The notes under the pieces are model-generated. The model had not been told where the DNA came from, did no database searches, and was given only the letters and a program-made list of their open reading frames with translations. Of a stretch of DNA of 64,000 bases, positions 50,300 through 59,007 are shown piece after piece (positions within the stretch are counted from its first letter, which is position 1; each line of letters opens with the position of its first letter). This DNA comes from Actinomadura atramentaria DSM 43919 (GTDB lineage: Bacteria; Actinomycetota; Actinomycetes; Streptosporangiales; Streptosporangiaceae). The DNA is taken from assembly GCF_000381885.1 (NCBI RefSeq), contig NZ_KB907215.1, forward strand, positions 116,454 to 180,453, written 5' to 3'. Both the position numbers and the translations under genes were made by a program.

Positions 50300-51997
50300 A
50301 TGCACTGTCCGACGTGCGGGACGAGCACGCCCGGGACGCTCGGAGCGTGCCCGCGCTGCAACACGCCGCTCGCGGGGCCGCCGCTCGGCGCGCCCGTCGG
50401 GGACGGCGTCGGCTCGGCGGACGCCGCGGCGGGCGGGGGGCTCGGCGAGGGCACCGTCCTGATCCCGCCGCCGCCGTCCTGGGGGGCCGCTCCTTCTCCT
50501 TCCTCTCCGCTGCCGCCGCAGGACCCGGAGTCCACGGCGGCCTGGGTGTTCGACCCGGCGGCCGATGACGAGGACGACGACGCCGAGGTGACGCGGCGCG
50601 CGTTTCCCGCGCCGGGGGCCAATGGCGCGGGGGTGAACGGTGCCGGGGCGAACGGCGGGTTCAGCAACCCGGGGATCAACGGTCCTGGCACGAATGGTGG
50701 GCTGAACAGCCCGGGGATGAACGGCCCCGGCACGAACGGCGGGTTCGACGGCGGCGGGCTGAACGGCTCGGGGATGAGCGGTGCGCCGTCCGGCGGGCTC
50801 GCGTCCGCCCCGCCGCCGCCGTCGTGGGCCGACCCGGAGCCGGAGCCGGGCGACTCGATCGTCCCCGACGACTGGTACGCCGAGCCGCGCCGTCCGTCGC
50901 CCGCCGACGAGGACGCCGGGGCGACGCGCGCGCTGCCGCCCGCCCCGCCCGGCGGCCTCGCGGCCACGCCGCCGCCCGGCCCCGCGCCGTGGTCGGCCGA
51001 CGCCGACGCGACGCAGCTCGCGGGCGGGCCGCCGAACGCGCCGCTCGGGCAGATGCCGATGGGTCCGGGCGGTCCCGGCGTCGGACCCGGTCCGATGGGG
51101 CCGGGCCAGCCGGGCTTCGGCCCGATGGACGGGATGGGACCGGGCCAGCCCGGTTTCGGCCCGATGGACGGGATGGGGCCGGGCCAGCCTGGTCTCGGCC
51201 CGATGGGCGGCGGGATGGGGCCCGGTCAGCCCGGGTTCGGGCCGATGAACGGTCCTGGGCCGATGAACGGGCCCGGTCCGATGGGTCCGGGGCCGATGGG
51301 CGGACAGCACGGCGGGCCGAACGACCCGTTCGCCGGGTTCGGCGCCCCGCCGCCGCGCAAGTCCGGGGGCGCGCCGAAGCCGCTGCTCGTCGGCGTCGCC
51401 GCGCTGGTGGCGGTCGCCGTCGTCGCCGTCGCGTTCGTGGTGTGGCCGAGCGGCGGCGGGAAGAAGGACCCGTCCGGGCCGCAGGCCAAGCCCGCCGCGT
51501 CCACGTCCAACACGCCCGTCGCGGAGAAGAAGCCGACGGTCTCGGCCGCCACGCGCAAGCAGGCCGAGGCGATGAACGCGCTGCTGGACACCAGCGGCGA
51601 CGCGCGCCGCAACCTGTCGGCGGCGCTCGCCGCCAGCGGGAAGTGCAAGACGCTGCCCGCCGCGATCGGCGCGTACCAGCGCGTCGCGCAGCGGCGTCAG
51701 GCGCAGCTCCAGCGGACCTCGCAGCTCAAGGTGGACCGCCTGCCCAACGGCGAGAAGATGCGCGCCTACCTGCGGCAGTCGTTCCAAGCGTCGCTGGAGG
51801 TCGACCAGGCGCTCCAGCGGTGGGCGCAGAAGAGCCGCGCCAAGTGCAAGGGCAAGCCGAAGACCAGCGCCGCGCACGCGCCTGGGCGGGCGGGCGCCGA
51901 GCAGCGCGCCACGGCGTCCAAGCAGCGGTTCGTCGCGCTGTGGAACCCGGTGGCCCGCAAGACCGGCAACCCGGCGCGGAGCTGGAACACGGTCTGA
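50300..51997 (+). CDS. Zinc-ribbon, low-complexity, single-TM protein (paralogue 1)
   Basis: A 565-aa protein. A zinc ribbon (MHCPTCG and CPRCN, residues 3-24) is followed by ~340 residues of Gly/Pro/Asn/Met-rich sequence, including NGPGTNGG-type and GPGQPGFGPMDGM-type repeats. One TM lies near 376-398 (LLVGVAALVAVAVVAVAFVV). The C-terminal extracytoplasmic domain of ~165 residues has MNALLDTSGDARRNLSAAL, two Cys-free helices, and WNPVARK at the end. ATG 50300 begins the zinc ribbon. The same layout recurs in the next gene. Function unknown; a cytosol-facing zinc ribbon and outside helical domain suggest a scaffold. Confidence 0.8.
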   Translation: MHCPTCGTSTPGTLGACPRCNTPLAGPPLGAPVGDGVGSADAAAGGGLGEGTVLIPPPPSWGAAPSPSSPLPPQDPESTAAWVFDPAADDEDDDAEVTRRAFPAPGANGAGVNGAGANGGFSNPGINGPGTNGGLNSPGMNGPGTNGGFDGGGLNGSGMSGAPSGGLASAPPPPSWADPEPEPGDSIVPDDWYAEPRRPSPADEDAGATRALPPAPPGGLAATPPPGPAPWSADADATQLAGGPPNAPLGQMPMGPGGPGVGPGPMGPGQPGFGPMDGMGPGQPGFGPMDGMGPGQPGLGPMGGGMGPGQPGFGPMNGPGPMNGPGPMGPGPMGGQHGGPNDPFAGFGAPPPRKSGGAPKPLLVGVAALVAVAVVAVAFVVWPSGGGKKDPSGPQAKPAASTSNTPVAEKKPTVSAATRKQAEAMNALLDTSGDARRNLSAALAASGKCKTLPAAIGAYQRVAQRRQAQLQRTSQLKVDRLPNGEKMRAYLRQSFQASLEVDQALQRWAQKSRAKCKGKPKTSAAHAPGRAGAEQRATASKQRFVALWNPVARKTGNPARSWNTV

Positions 51998-52105
51998 CAC
52001 CCCGGTCACGACCGGGTTGCGACCGCGTCGCGGGGCGTTCGCGGACGCCTCCGGCGGGTTATCTTGTGGCGGAAAACTCCAATGTGGGCGTCCGGGGGCT
52101 GAATC

Positions 52106-53257
52106 ATGCGGTGTCCGTACTGCGGCGGTGATACGACCCCGGCGCTTCCGCGCTGCACGCTGTGCGGCGCGCCGCTGAGCAGCGCGGCCGAGTCCGAGTC
52201 GGCGGCGACGTCGCCGGACGACGGGCCGGACGAGGGCGGCACGCTGCCCTGGACGGCCGAGTACGGAGTGTCCTCCGATCCTGGCGCGACCGCCGGGTCG
52301 GGATCGCGGGGGTCGGCGGGACCGTTCGGGTTGTCGGGATCGCCCGGGCCGGGTGGGTCGTCGGGATCGTCCGGGCCGCCAGGCTCGCACGGGCCGTCCG
52401 ATCCGTACGACCCATACGGACCACCCGGATCTTCCGGGCCGCGCGGCCTGTCGGGGCCGCCCGGGGCGGCCGGATCACCCGGACCGTGGGGACCGCCCAG
52501 CCCGCAGGAGTCGCTGCCGCTGTCGCCCGAGCCGTGGAACGACCCGATCCCCGTCCCGCCGCCGCCCGCCGAGCAGACGACGCGGCTGTCGGCGGAGCCG
52601 TGGGAGCAGAACGCCTGGGGCGGCGAGCCGCCGGTGTGGCAGCCCCCGCCGCCGCGCCGCCGCAGCAGCCCGCTGCCGTACGTCCTGCTCGGCGTCGGCC
52701 TCGTCGTGCTGCTGGCCGTCGCGGCGGCGATCGTGCTGTGGCCGTCCGGCGGGACGTCCGGGAACGGCGGGACGGTCGCGCAGAACTCGCCCGCCGTGCC
52801 GGGGAGCAGCCCCGCGTCCGACACGCCGTCCGACGACCCGTCCCCGACCGGCGCGGGCGACGGCGCGGCGCAGGCCCGTGCGGTGGACTCACTGCTGTCG
52901 GAGATGGCGTCGACCCGCCGCTCGCTCGGCGCGGCCGTGGAGGGCGGCTGCGAGACGTCCAGCCTCCAGAGCGTCCGCGACGCGCGGCGCGCGCAGCTCT
53001 CCGAGGCGCAGGGCCTGACCGTGGACGGGCTCGCCAACGGGACCGCGCTGCGGGACGCGCTCGTCCGCGCGCTCCAGGCGTCGGTGACGTCGAACGAGCG
53101 GTACCTGGAGCAGTCCCCGGGCTGCCCCGCCGACTCCGACCCGGTGATTAGCCAGGCGAACGACGAGGCGAGCGCCGCCAAGCGCGAGTTCCTCGGCTAC
53201 TGGAACACGATCGCCGAGGAGCAGGGCCTGACGAGCCGGTCCGAGGGCGACATCTAG
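52106..53257 (+). CDS. Zinc-ribbon, collagen-like, single-TM protein (paralogue 2)
   Basis: A 383-aa paralogue of the preceding protein. The zinc ribbon is MRCPYCGG and CTLCG (3-21). It continues with a collagen-like Gly-X-Y region (about 65-150: SGPPGSHGPSDP, SGPPGAAGSPGP), a Pro-rich stretch, a TM near 195-217 and an outside helical domain. Shared points with paralogue 1 are VDSLL/MNALL, TRRSLGAAV/ARRNLSAAL, RRAQLSEAQGLTVDGLANG/RQAQLQRTSQLKVDRLPNG, and WNTIAEE/WNPVARK. It contains two Cys outside (GGCETS, PGCPAD). It ends only 3 bp from the stop of the convergent HerA-like gene. Confidence 0.82.
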   Translation: MRCPYCGGDTTPALPRCTLCGAPLSSAAESESAATSPDDGPDEGGTLPWTAEYGVSSDPGATAGSGSRGSAGPFGLSGSPGPGGSSGSSGPPGSHGPSDPYDPYGPPGSSGPRGLSGPPGAAGSPGPWGPPSPQESLPLSPEPWNDPIPVPPPPAEQTTRLSAEPWEQNAWGGEPPVWQPPPPRRRSSPLPYVLLGVGLVVLLAVAAAIVLWPSGGTSGNGGTVAQNSPAVPGSSPASDTPSDDPSPTGAGDGAAQARAVDSLLSEMASTRRSLGAAVEGGCETSSLQSVRDARRAQLSEAQGLTVDGLANGTALRDALVRALQASVTSNERYLEQSPGCPADSDPVISQANDEASAAKREFLGYWNTIAEEQGLTSRSEGDI

Positions 53258-53260
53258 CGG

Positions 53261-56224
53261 TCAGCCCAGCGTGAACGGCAGGCCGCCGGCCGGGTCGGCG
53301 AACGGCTTGACCAGGCCCTCCGGCCAGCTCAGGACGGGTTCCAGCCAGTCGTCCACGCGCATCGTCGCGGCGACGTCGGCGATCTGCTCGTCCTCGGCGA
53401 GGCCGATCGTGACGACGGCGAGGTCGGCGAAGAACGCGGCGTTCTCGTCGTCCCCGGCCAGGGCCGCGACGGCGAGCGGCCGGTTGCGGGCCAGCTCCAT
53501 CGACAGCGGGTGGCGGCGCAGCGCGCGCAGCCGGTGGCCGAGCAGCCCGTCCGGCGGCTGCCGCAGTCCGGGGAGCTGGTAGTCCAGCGGCGGCGCGGGC
53601 GCGTGCGGGTCCGGCTCGGGGCCGCCGTAGGGGAACAGCCGGTCCAGTTCGTGGACCCAGCGGACCTGCGGGATCACCCAGTGGGGGCCGGGCGGCGTCC
53701 CGGCGGGTCCGGTGTCGCCGCCGAGCAGCCGCCGAGCGACGTCCGCGACCGCGCAGGTGAGGTCGGCGGGCGGGTACTGGGTGCGCAGCGCCCGCGACCG
53801 GCGCGTGACGGCGCGCTCCACGACCGTCGCCAGCGCGCACTCGCGGAGCCGCGCGGGCAGCCGCGACCACGCGCGGAACAGCTCCGGCGGGACGGCGGGC
53901 AGCGGCCGGTTCGCGGTGTGCGCGAGCACCAGCGTCTCCGTCCACACGCGCAGCCACGCCCAGTCGGTGTGCGCGGCGGTCAGGTCGGCCTCGCGCAGCT
54001 CGTACAGCGTGCAGGCGCGGCCCGCCTGGCACTCGCGGCCGCACGCCGCCGAGCGGCGGCCGTCCACCGGGGGCGGCGGGCCGGGCAGCTCCCGCTCGCG
54101 GCCCTCACCGAGCGGGATGCGGACGCGCAGCGGCCGATCCATCCCGTCGGCGAACACCGCCGCGACGCCGGGGCGCAGCGACACGACCTCGCGGGACTGG
54201 TCCTCGTCGAGGTTCATCGCCGCGCCGACCTGGTGCCGGTCGTCGTGCGCGGGCAGCCGGTGGACGACCTTCAGCGCCGTGTTCTTGATGACGTCCGGGA
54301 CGAGCTTCGTCGGGATCTGCTCCGCGACGATGATGCCCTCGCCGTACGCGCGGATCTCCGCGAGCATCCCCGCGAACAGCTCCACGGCGTGCGAGCTGGT
54401 CCGCTCGGGGCGGTTGCGCAGCAGCCGGTGCGCCTCCTCGATGACGATGACGTGCCGCAGCGCGGGCGCGCCGTCGCGGGCCGCGCCGCGCGACCGCATC
54501 CGCAGGTGCTCCACGATGCGGATGATGAGGGTGCCCATGAGGAACGCCTTGTCCTCGTCGTTGGCGACGTCCTCGATGGCGAGCACGATGTTGTCGCGGA
54601 GCATGCCGCCGATGTCGGCGGGGTGGCCGCCCTCGAAGAAGCGCCCGGCGGAGCCGATGCGCAGGCTGCGGAGCCGGACGTCCACGAAGCCCTGGACGTC
54701 GGCCATCATCTCCCGGCCGTAGCCGACGTCGGTGATGACCTGCAGCGCGGCGTCCTGCAACTGCTCCAGCGTCGGGACGGTCGGCTCGATGAGGGAGCCG
54801 GGGACGCCGCCGCCGGTGACGACGTCCCAGCCGTTGTTCTCGTACACGCGCTGGAGGGCCTGCGCCATGATCTGCGGGAACGGCTCCTCCGCGTCGAACG
54901 CGGCCTGGAACAGCGCCCGCACCATGTCGATGTGGGCCTGGACGGGGTAGCCGGGCTCGGGCGCGAGCGGGTTCACCGACAGCGGCACCGACGCCGGGTC
55001 GGACGGGTTCACCACCGTCACCGGCCCGCCGAGGTCGGCGATGCGGCCCGCCATCGCCGCGTACTCCGACTTCGCCGGCTCGATCGCCAGCCACGGCACG
55101 CCCGCGCGGGTGAGCTGCTCCAGCAGGTGCCGGACGGTCTGGCTCTTGCCCGCGCCGGTCGCGCCGGTGACGAACACGTGCCGGTTGATCGTGGAGCGCG
55201 GGACGGCGAACGCGCCGACGCGGCGGTCCTGCGCGTCGAGGATCGCGCCGAGCTCGATGCGCGGCTCGGCGGCGGTCGCGGCGTCCTCGGTCTCGGAGGT
55301 GACGTCGAAGTAGCCCGCGTCGAGCACGCGCAGGCCGGGGACCTCGCGGCCGGGAAGCCCGGCGAGGGCGGCGAGCGCGCCCGCCGTCGCGGTGAACGGG
55401 TGGCGCAGTTCGTCGGACGCGGGCGCGCGCGGCGCGGGGTCGGCGGGCGGGGCGAGCGCCTCGGCGAACGACACCGCGCCGTGCCCGGACCGCAGCCGGT
55501 ACGGGTGGCGGCCGAGGTCCATCGACCCGACGAGGACGGGCGCGATCTGGCCCAGCTCGCGTTCCGTCGCCGCGCCCGCCAGGACCCGCACGCGCCACAG
55601 GCCCGCCTCGCGGAACGCGTCGAGTTCGGCGAGGCGCTCGTCGGCGCGGGCGACGGCGAGGCGGGACTGCTCGTCCTCGCCGCGCCGCAGCATGCGGAGT
55701 TCGTGGTGGAGGGCGCGCATCTCGTCGTCGAGGAGGCGTTCGGCGCACGGCTCGGCGACGACGAACCAGCCGAAGGGCCGCTCCATCAGCGTGACGAGCG
55801 TCGACTCGAACAGCCCGGCCGCGTCGCGGGGCGCGGCCGCGGCGGGCGCGAGGCGGCCGAGGCAGCGCGTCCACACCATGCGGCGGGCCTGGCGCAGCCA
55901 CTCGTCGCCAACGCGGACGCCGCGCGCGCCGCTCGGGAACAGCAGCGCCTGGCGCGCCTCCCCGACCGGGCCCGCGTTGGTGATCAGCTCCAGCGGCGCG
56001 CCGCCGCCCGCCGACAGCCAGCCGACGACGAACGGCTCGCCGCGCCGCGCCGCCGACAGCGCGGCGGGCAGGACGCTGACGAAGTCGCCCTCCGCCGACG
56101 GGGCGTGCCGGGGCGCGGGGATCGCCTGGATGCGGTACCACGGGCCGCACAAACCGACATCCGTGCGGTTCCCCGTCATAGCGGGAGGCGGGTACTCATG
56201 GGGAACTCCAGGGGGACGGGGCAT
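53261..56224 (-). CDS. HerA-like ATP-binding protein (DUF87)
   Basis: A 987-aa P-loop ATPase of the HerA/FtsK superfamily. An N-terminal ~330-residue region is unique. The DUF87 ATPase follows with Walker A GATGAGKSQ (Lys360), the barrel-like ELGAILDAQDRRVGAFAVPRS before it, Walker B HVIVIEEAHRLL, and a sensor-like IVAEQIPTKLVPDVIKNT. A Cys cluster C-x3-C-x5-C (CGRECQAGRAC) may bind metal. The C-terminal ~220 residues are helical and unassigned. HerA normally works with the NurA nuclease; none is nearby. ATG 56224 was chosen; ATG 56179 is in frame. It is leftward and convergent with the zinc-ribbon pair. Confidence 0.85.
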   Translation of the reverse strand: MPRPPGVPHEYPPPAMTGNRTDVGLCGPWYRIQAIPAPRHAPSAEGDFVSVLPAALSAARRGEPFVVGWLSAGGGAPLELITNAGPVGEARQALLFPSGARGVRVGDEWLRQARRMVWTRCLGRLAPAAAAPRDAAGLFESTLVTLMERPFGWFVVAEPCAERLLDDEMRALHHELRMLRRGEDEQSRLAVARADERLAELDAFREAGLWRVRVLAGAATERELGQIAPVLVGSMDLGRHPYRLRSGHGAVSFAEALAPPADPAPRAPASDELRHPFTATAGALAALAGLPGREVPGLRVLDAGYFDVTSETEDAATAAEPRIELGAILDAQDRRVGAFAVPRSTINRHVFVTGATGAGKSQTVRHLLEQLTRAGVPWLAIEPAKSEYAAMAGRIADLGGPVTVVNPSDPASVPLSVNPLAPEPGYPVQAHIDMVRALFQAAFDAEEPFPQIMAQALQRVYENNGWDVVTGGGVPGSLIEPTVPTLEQLQDAALQVITDVGYGREMMADVQGFVDVRLRSLRIGSAGRFFEGGHPADIGGMLRDNIVLAIEDVANDEDKAFLMGTLIIRIVEHLRMRSRGAARDGAPALRHVIVIEEAHRLLRNRPERTSSHAVELFAGMLAEIRAYGEGIIVAEQIPTKLVPDVIKNTALKVVHRLPAHDDRHQVGAAMNLDEDQSREVVSLRPGVAAVFADGMDRPLRVRIPLGEGRERELPGPPPPVDGRRSAACGRECQAGRACTLYELREADLTAAHTDWAWLRVWTETLVLAHTANRPLPAVPPELFRAWSRLPARLRECALATVVERAVTRRSRALRTQYPPADLTCAVADVARRLLGGDTGPAGTPPGPHWVIPQVRWVHELDRLFPYGGPEPDPHAPAPPLDYQLPGLRQPPDGLLGHRLRALRRHPLSMELARNRPLAVAALAGDDENAAFFADLAVVTIGLAEDEQIADVAATMRVDDWLEPVLSWPEGLVKPFADPAGGLPFTLG

Positions 56225-56372
56225 CACGGGAGCATCCTTACCGGGCGGCGGCGCGGCGCGCCAGCGGGGCGGGCCAGACTCGCCGGGACCGGACAGCGGG
56301 CGCGCCGCGCGCCACACGTCCACTTTGCGCCGGTTGTCTGTTGGCTGGAGAGTGGGGGCGGAGGTGAGGCGC

Positions 56373-57032
56373 GTGGTCTTCGGACGGAAGGACCGCCGCG
56401 GGGAGCCGCCGGTCGAGCCGATCGAGTGGCGCGGCGTCCGCGAGTTCGGGGTCGGGAAGGTCGAGCGGCCCGCGACGCCTCGCCGGAACCGGATCGGGTG
56501 GGGGCCGAACGCGGTGCGGGTTCCGCGGGGGGATCTGCTCGTGCCCTGTGCCTTCATCGGACCTTCGTCCGGCGCGAGTGTTGCGTTGTTCGAGGACGCC
56601 TTGTTCACGCGGGCGGTGTGCGTCGTCTCGGAGCCGCGCGAGGTCGATGGGGCGCGGTGTTACGACGTGCTTGATGCGGCCGGTTCGCTCGTCGGGACGC
56701 TTTGGCGCGTCCCGCCCGCCCGTCGCCTCCGGCGGCACACGTGGCGGATCGACCAGCCGGACCGCCCCGAGATCACGGGGCGCGGCGAGTGGTCGGGGAT
56801 CGGCGCGAAGGGCATCGCGGGGCGGCTCGCGGGCAAGGCATTCGAGGGCGTGGTGCAGTCGGTGCTGGATTTGGGTGCGGAGGGCGGCGATCAGCCGACA
56901 AAACCTCGCACGCTCGAATGGCTCGCTGCGGACGAGCTGGTGATGGTGAGCAGAGGCACGGACGTCCGCATTCACGCGGACTGGCTCGACCGCCGTTTGG
57001 CATTCGCGTTCGCCGTCGTCGCTGACAACTGA
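56373..57032 (+). CDS. Hypothetical protein, possible LURP-one/tubby-like fold
   Basis: A 219-aa protein divergent from the HerA-like gene. The core contains LFTRAVCVVSEPREVDGARC, YDVLDAAGSLVGTLWRV and HTWRIDQPDRPEITGRG, an alternating strand pattern that recalls LURP-one-related barrels; this is only a resemblance. The basic N-terminus (MVFGRKDRRGE) is cytosolic. GTG 56373 has GGAGG 8 bases upstream; GTG 56364 is an alternative. Function unknown. The divergent gap to the HerA-like gene (148 bp) suggests shared control. Confidence 0.65.
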   Translation: MVFGRKDRRGEPPVEPIEWRGVREFGVGKVERPATPRRNRIGWGPNAVRVPRGDLLVPCAFIGPSSGASVALFEDALFTRAVCVVSEPREVDGARCYDVLDAAGSLVGTLWRVPPARRLRRHTWRIDQPDRPEITGRGEWSGIGAKGIAGRLAGKAFEGVVQSVLDLGAEGGDQPTKPRTLEWLAADELVMVSRGTDVRIHADWLDRRLAFAFAVVADN

Positions 57033-57087
57033 CCCGCCGCTGCCGCGCCGCGCTCGGGCGGGGTGCCCGGGCGCGGCGCGGGCGCGG

Positions 57088-58914
57088 TCACTTCACGTGG
57101 CCGCGCGGCAGGACGCCGGTCCACGTGGTGCAGAGCAGGCCGCACAGCGGACGGCCGCCCTCCAGGGTGTTCCGCAGGGTCGTTCCCGGGCGGACGCCCT
57201 TCTTGACGACCACCGTGAAGTGGATCGTCGCGGACTGGCCCGGACGCAGCGCGCCGCGCCAGACGAGCCGTCCGTGCCGGTACACGACCGTCCCCCGCGA
57301 CGCGTGCGCGTCACCGGCGTAGCGGACGCGGCCCAGCATCGGCCGCAGGTCGTCCGCGAACGACGCGGGGCGGCCCGTCGTGAACGGGGCGTCGCCGGTG
57401 TTCCGGACGGTGATCGTGTAGTGGATGCGCCCGCCGGCGCGGACCCAGCGCGTCGCGCGCTTCGCGGCCGACAGGTGCGGCCGCCGGTGCGGCGGCGCGA
57501 CGCCCGCGGGCGGTTCGCCGGTCGGCGGCTCACCGTTGGGCGGCGCGGTCGTCGGCGGGACGCCCGTCGGCGGACCCGTGGTCGGCGGCCCGGACGTCGG
57601 CGGCTCGTTGCCGGGCGGCTCGGTCGTCGGCGGAAGGACGCCCGTGGGCGGAACCGTGGTAGGCGGAACTATGGTGGGCGGAACCGTGGTGGGCGGAACC
57701 GTGCTCGGCGGGCCGGTCGTGGGCGGGGCCGTGATCGGCGGAACGAGGTCCGTGGGCGGGCCCGTCGTCGGTGGAACCGTCGTGGGCGGGCCTGTGGTCG
57801 GCGGAACCGTGGTCGGCGGAACCGTGGTCGGCGGAACCGTGGTGGGCGGTTCGGACGTCGGCGGCTCAGCGGTCGGCGGCTCGTTGCCCGGCGGCTCGGG
57901 CTCGTCGAAGGGCGGCCCGACGATCGGCGGCTCGATGATGGGCGGTTCCATGATCGGCGGCTCGTCGGCGAGCGGCTCGCCCGGCTCCTCCCCCGGCGGC
58001 TCGGCCGCGGGCGGCTCTTCGGCAGGCGGCTCCTCGGCCGGCGGCTCGGCCGCAGGCGGCTCCTCGGTCGGCGGCTCAGCGGTCGGCTCGTCATTCGGCG
58101 CGATCAGCGGCGTCTCGGACGGGTTCGGCGTCTCCGCCACCGGCGGCGCCGACATCCCGGTGGTGTCCACCGTGCAGTAGGCGCGCTCGTCGCCGAGCAC
58201 CAGGTGGGCCAGCGGCCCGCTGTAGTGCTCGCCGTCGACCGTCGTCAGGTCGCCGCGCAGGTCGAACTCGGCGCGCGCCTCGGCGTAGGACGGGTCGGCG
58301 TGGTCCTCGACGACGGTCAGCGTCGCGGTGATCGTCCCGCTCGCGACGCGCGGCGCGCCGAGCTGCGCGCCGGTCACCTCCAACGTCAGCGGCACGCCGG
58401 GCCGGAGCGGCGTCCCGAGCAGCGCCGCCGCCGTGATGGCGACGGACGCCTGGGACTGCGCGGGCGGCGCGCACCGTGCGTAGCTGTGCAGGTTCGCGAC
58501 GGTGAAAAGGTCCTGCGCGTTGAACGCCGCGCCCGTCAGCGGCCCGCTCTCGACGGCGACGAGGTTGGTGCGGGCGTCATAGGCGAGCGGCGCGTTGATC
58601 CCGCTGGTCTGGGACTGCCGGGGGCCGAAGAACGTCAGGTAACGGTTGAGCGCGGCAGCATCTCCGAAACTGGACTGGTCGAAGCCGCCGGATGATCCGG
58701 TGTGCGCGCTTCCCCCGGTTCCCGAAAAGCCCGTCAGGCCGATCTGGGGCACGTTGGCGACGGTCAGCCGGACGGCGACGCTGTCGGACGACGGCACCTC
58801 TGCGGGCGCGGCGGCCGACCGCCCGGACGCGAACGTCCCGGTGCCGACTGCCGCCGCGGCGACCGCGAGGGAGACCAGTCCCCCGCTGAGGCCGGTGATG
58901 GCGAAGTGTCTCAT
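57088..58914 (-). CDS. Secreted protein with Pro/Thr/Glu spacer and DUF11-like domain
   Basis: A 608-aa exported protein: signal peptide ~1-34; an N-terminal globular region (~45-255) with AALNRYLTFFGPRQSQTSGINAPL in part; then ~200 residues of Pro-rich repeats, first EEPPAAEPP-type and then TTVPPTTGPP-type. A C-terminal DUF11-like beta domain follows (about 485-608; IHYTITVRNTGDAPFT). No LPXTG motif, C-terminal TM or other anchor is seen, so it should be released or held by non-covalent contact. Two Cys pairs may form disulphides (CGLLC near the end). The spacer DNA is itself an imperfect tandem array with GGCGGAACCGTGGT units. Confidence 0.78.
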   Translation of the reverse strand: MRHFAITGLSGGLVSLAVAAAAVGTGTFASGRSAAAPAEVPSSDSVAVRLTVANVPQIGLTGFSGTGGSAHTGSSGGFDQSSFGDAAALNRYLTFFGPRQSQTSGINAPLAYDARTNLVAVESGPLTGAAFNAQDLFTVANLHSYARCAPPAQSQASVAITAAALLGTPLRPGVPLTLEVTGAQLGAPRVASGTITATLTVVEDHADPSYAEARAEFDLRGDLTTVDGEHYSGPLAHLVLGDERAYCTVDTTGMSAPPVAETPNPSETPLIAPNDEPTAEPPTEEPPAAEPPAEEPPAEEPPAAEPPGEEPGEPLADEPPIMEPPIIEPPIVGPPFDEPEPPGNEPPTAEPPTSEPPTTVPPTTVPPTTVPPTTGPPTTVPPTTGPPTDLVPPITAPPTTGPPSTVPPTTVPPTIVPPTTVPPTGVLPPTTEPPGNEPPTSGPPTTGPPTGVPPTTAPPNGEPPTGEPPAGVAPPHRRPHLSAAKRATRWVRAGGRIHYTITVRNTGDAPFTTGRPASFADDLRPMLGRVRYAGDAHASRGTVVYRHGRLVWRGALRPGQSATIHFTVVVKKGVRPGTTLRNTLEGGRPLCGLLCTTWTGVLPRGHVK

Positions 58915-59007
58915 ACCGGGATGGTGGGCAATCCGGGAGCGGGGGCACCCGACCGACGCACCAAGATCATCAAGCTTTTGCTGAACGGCGACGTCGCCGC
59001 GAGCGCG

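Noticed and set aside
53261-57032. HerA-like ATPase as part of a known anti-phage or NurA-HerA system
   Set aside because: No NurA, Sir2, nuclease or helicase partner is encoded nearby; the neighbours are of unknown function.
57088-58914. Sortase-anchored surface protein
   Set aside because: No LPXTG-like motif, C-terminal hydrophobic stretch or basic tail; the protein ends with a DUF11-like domain.
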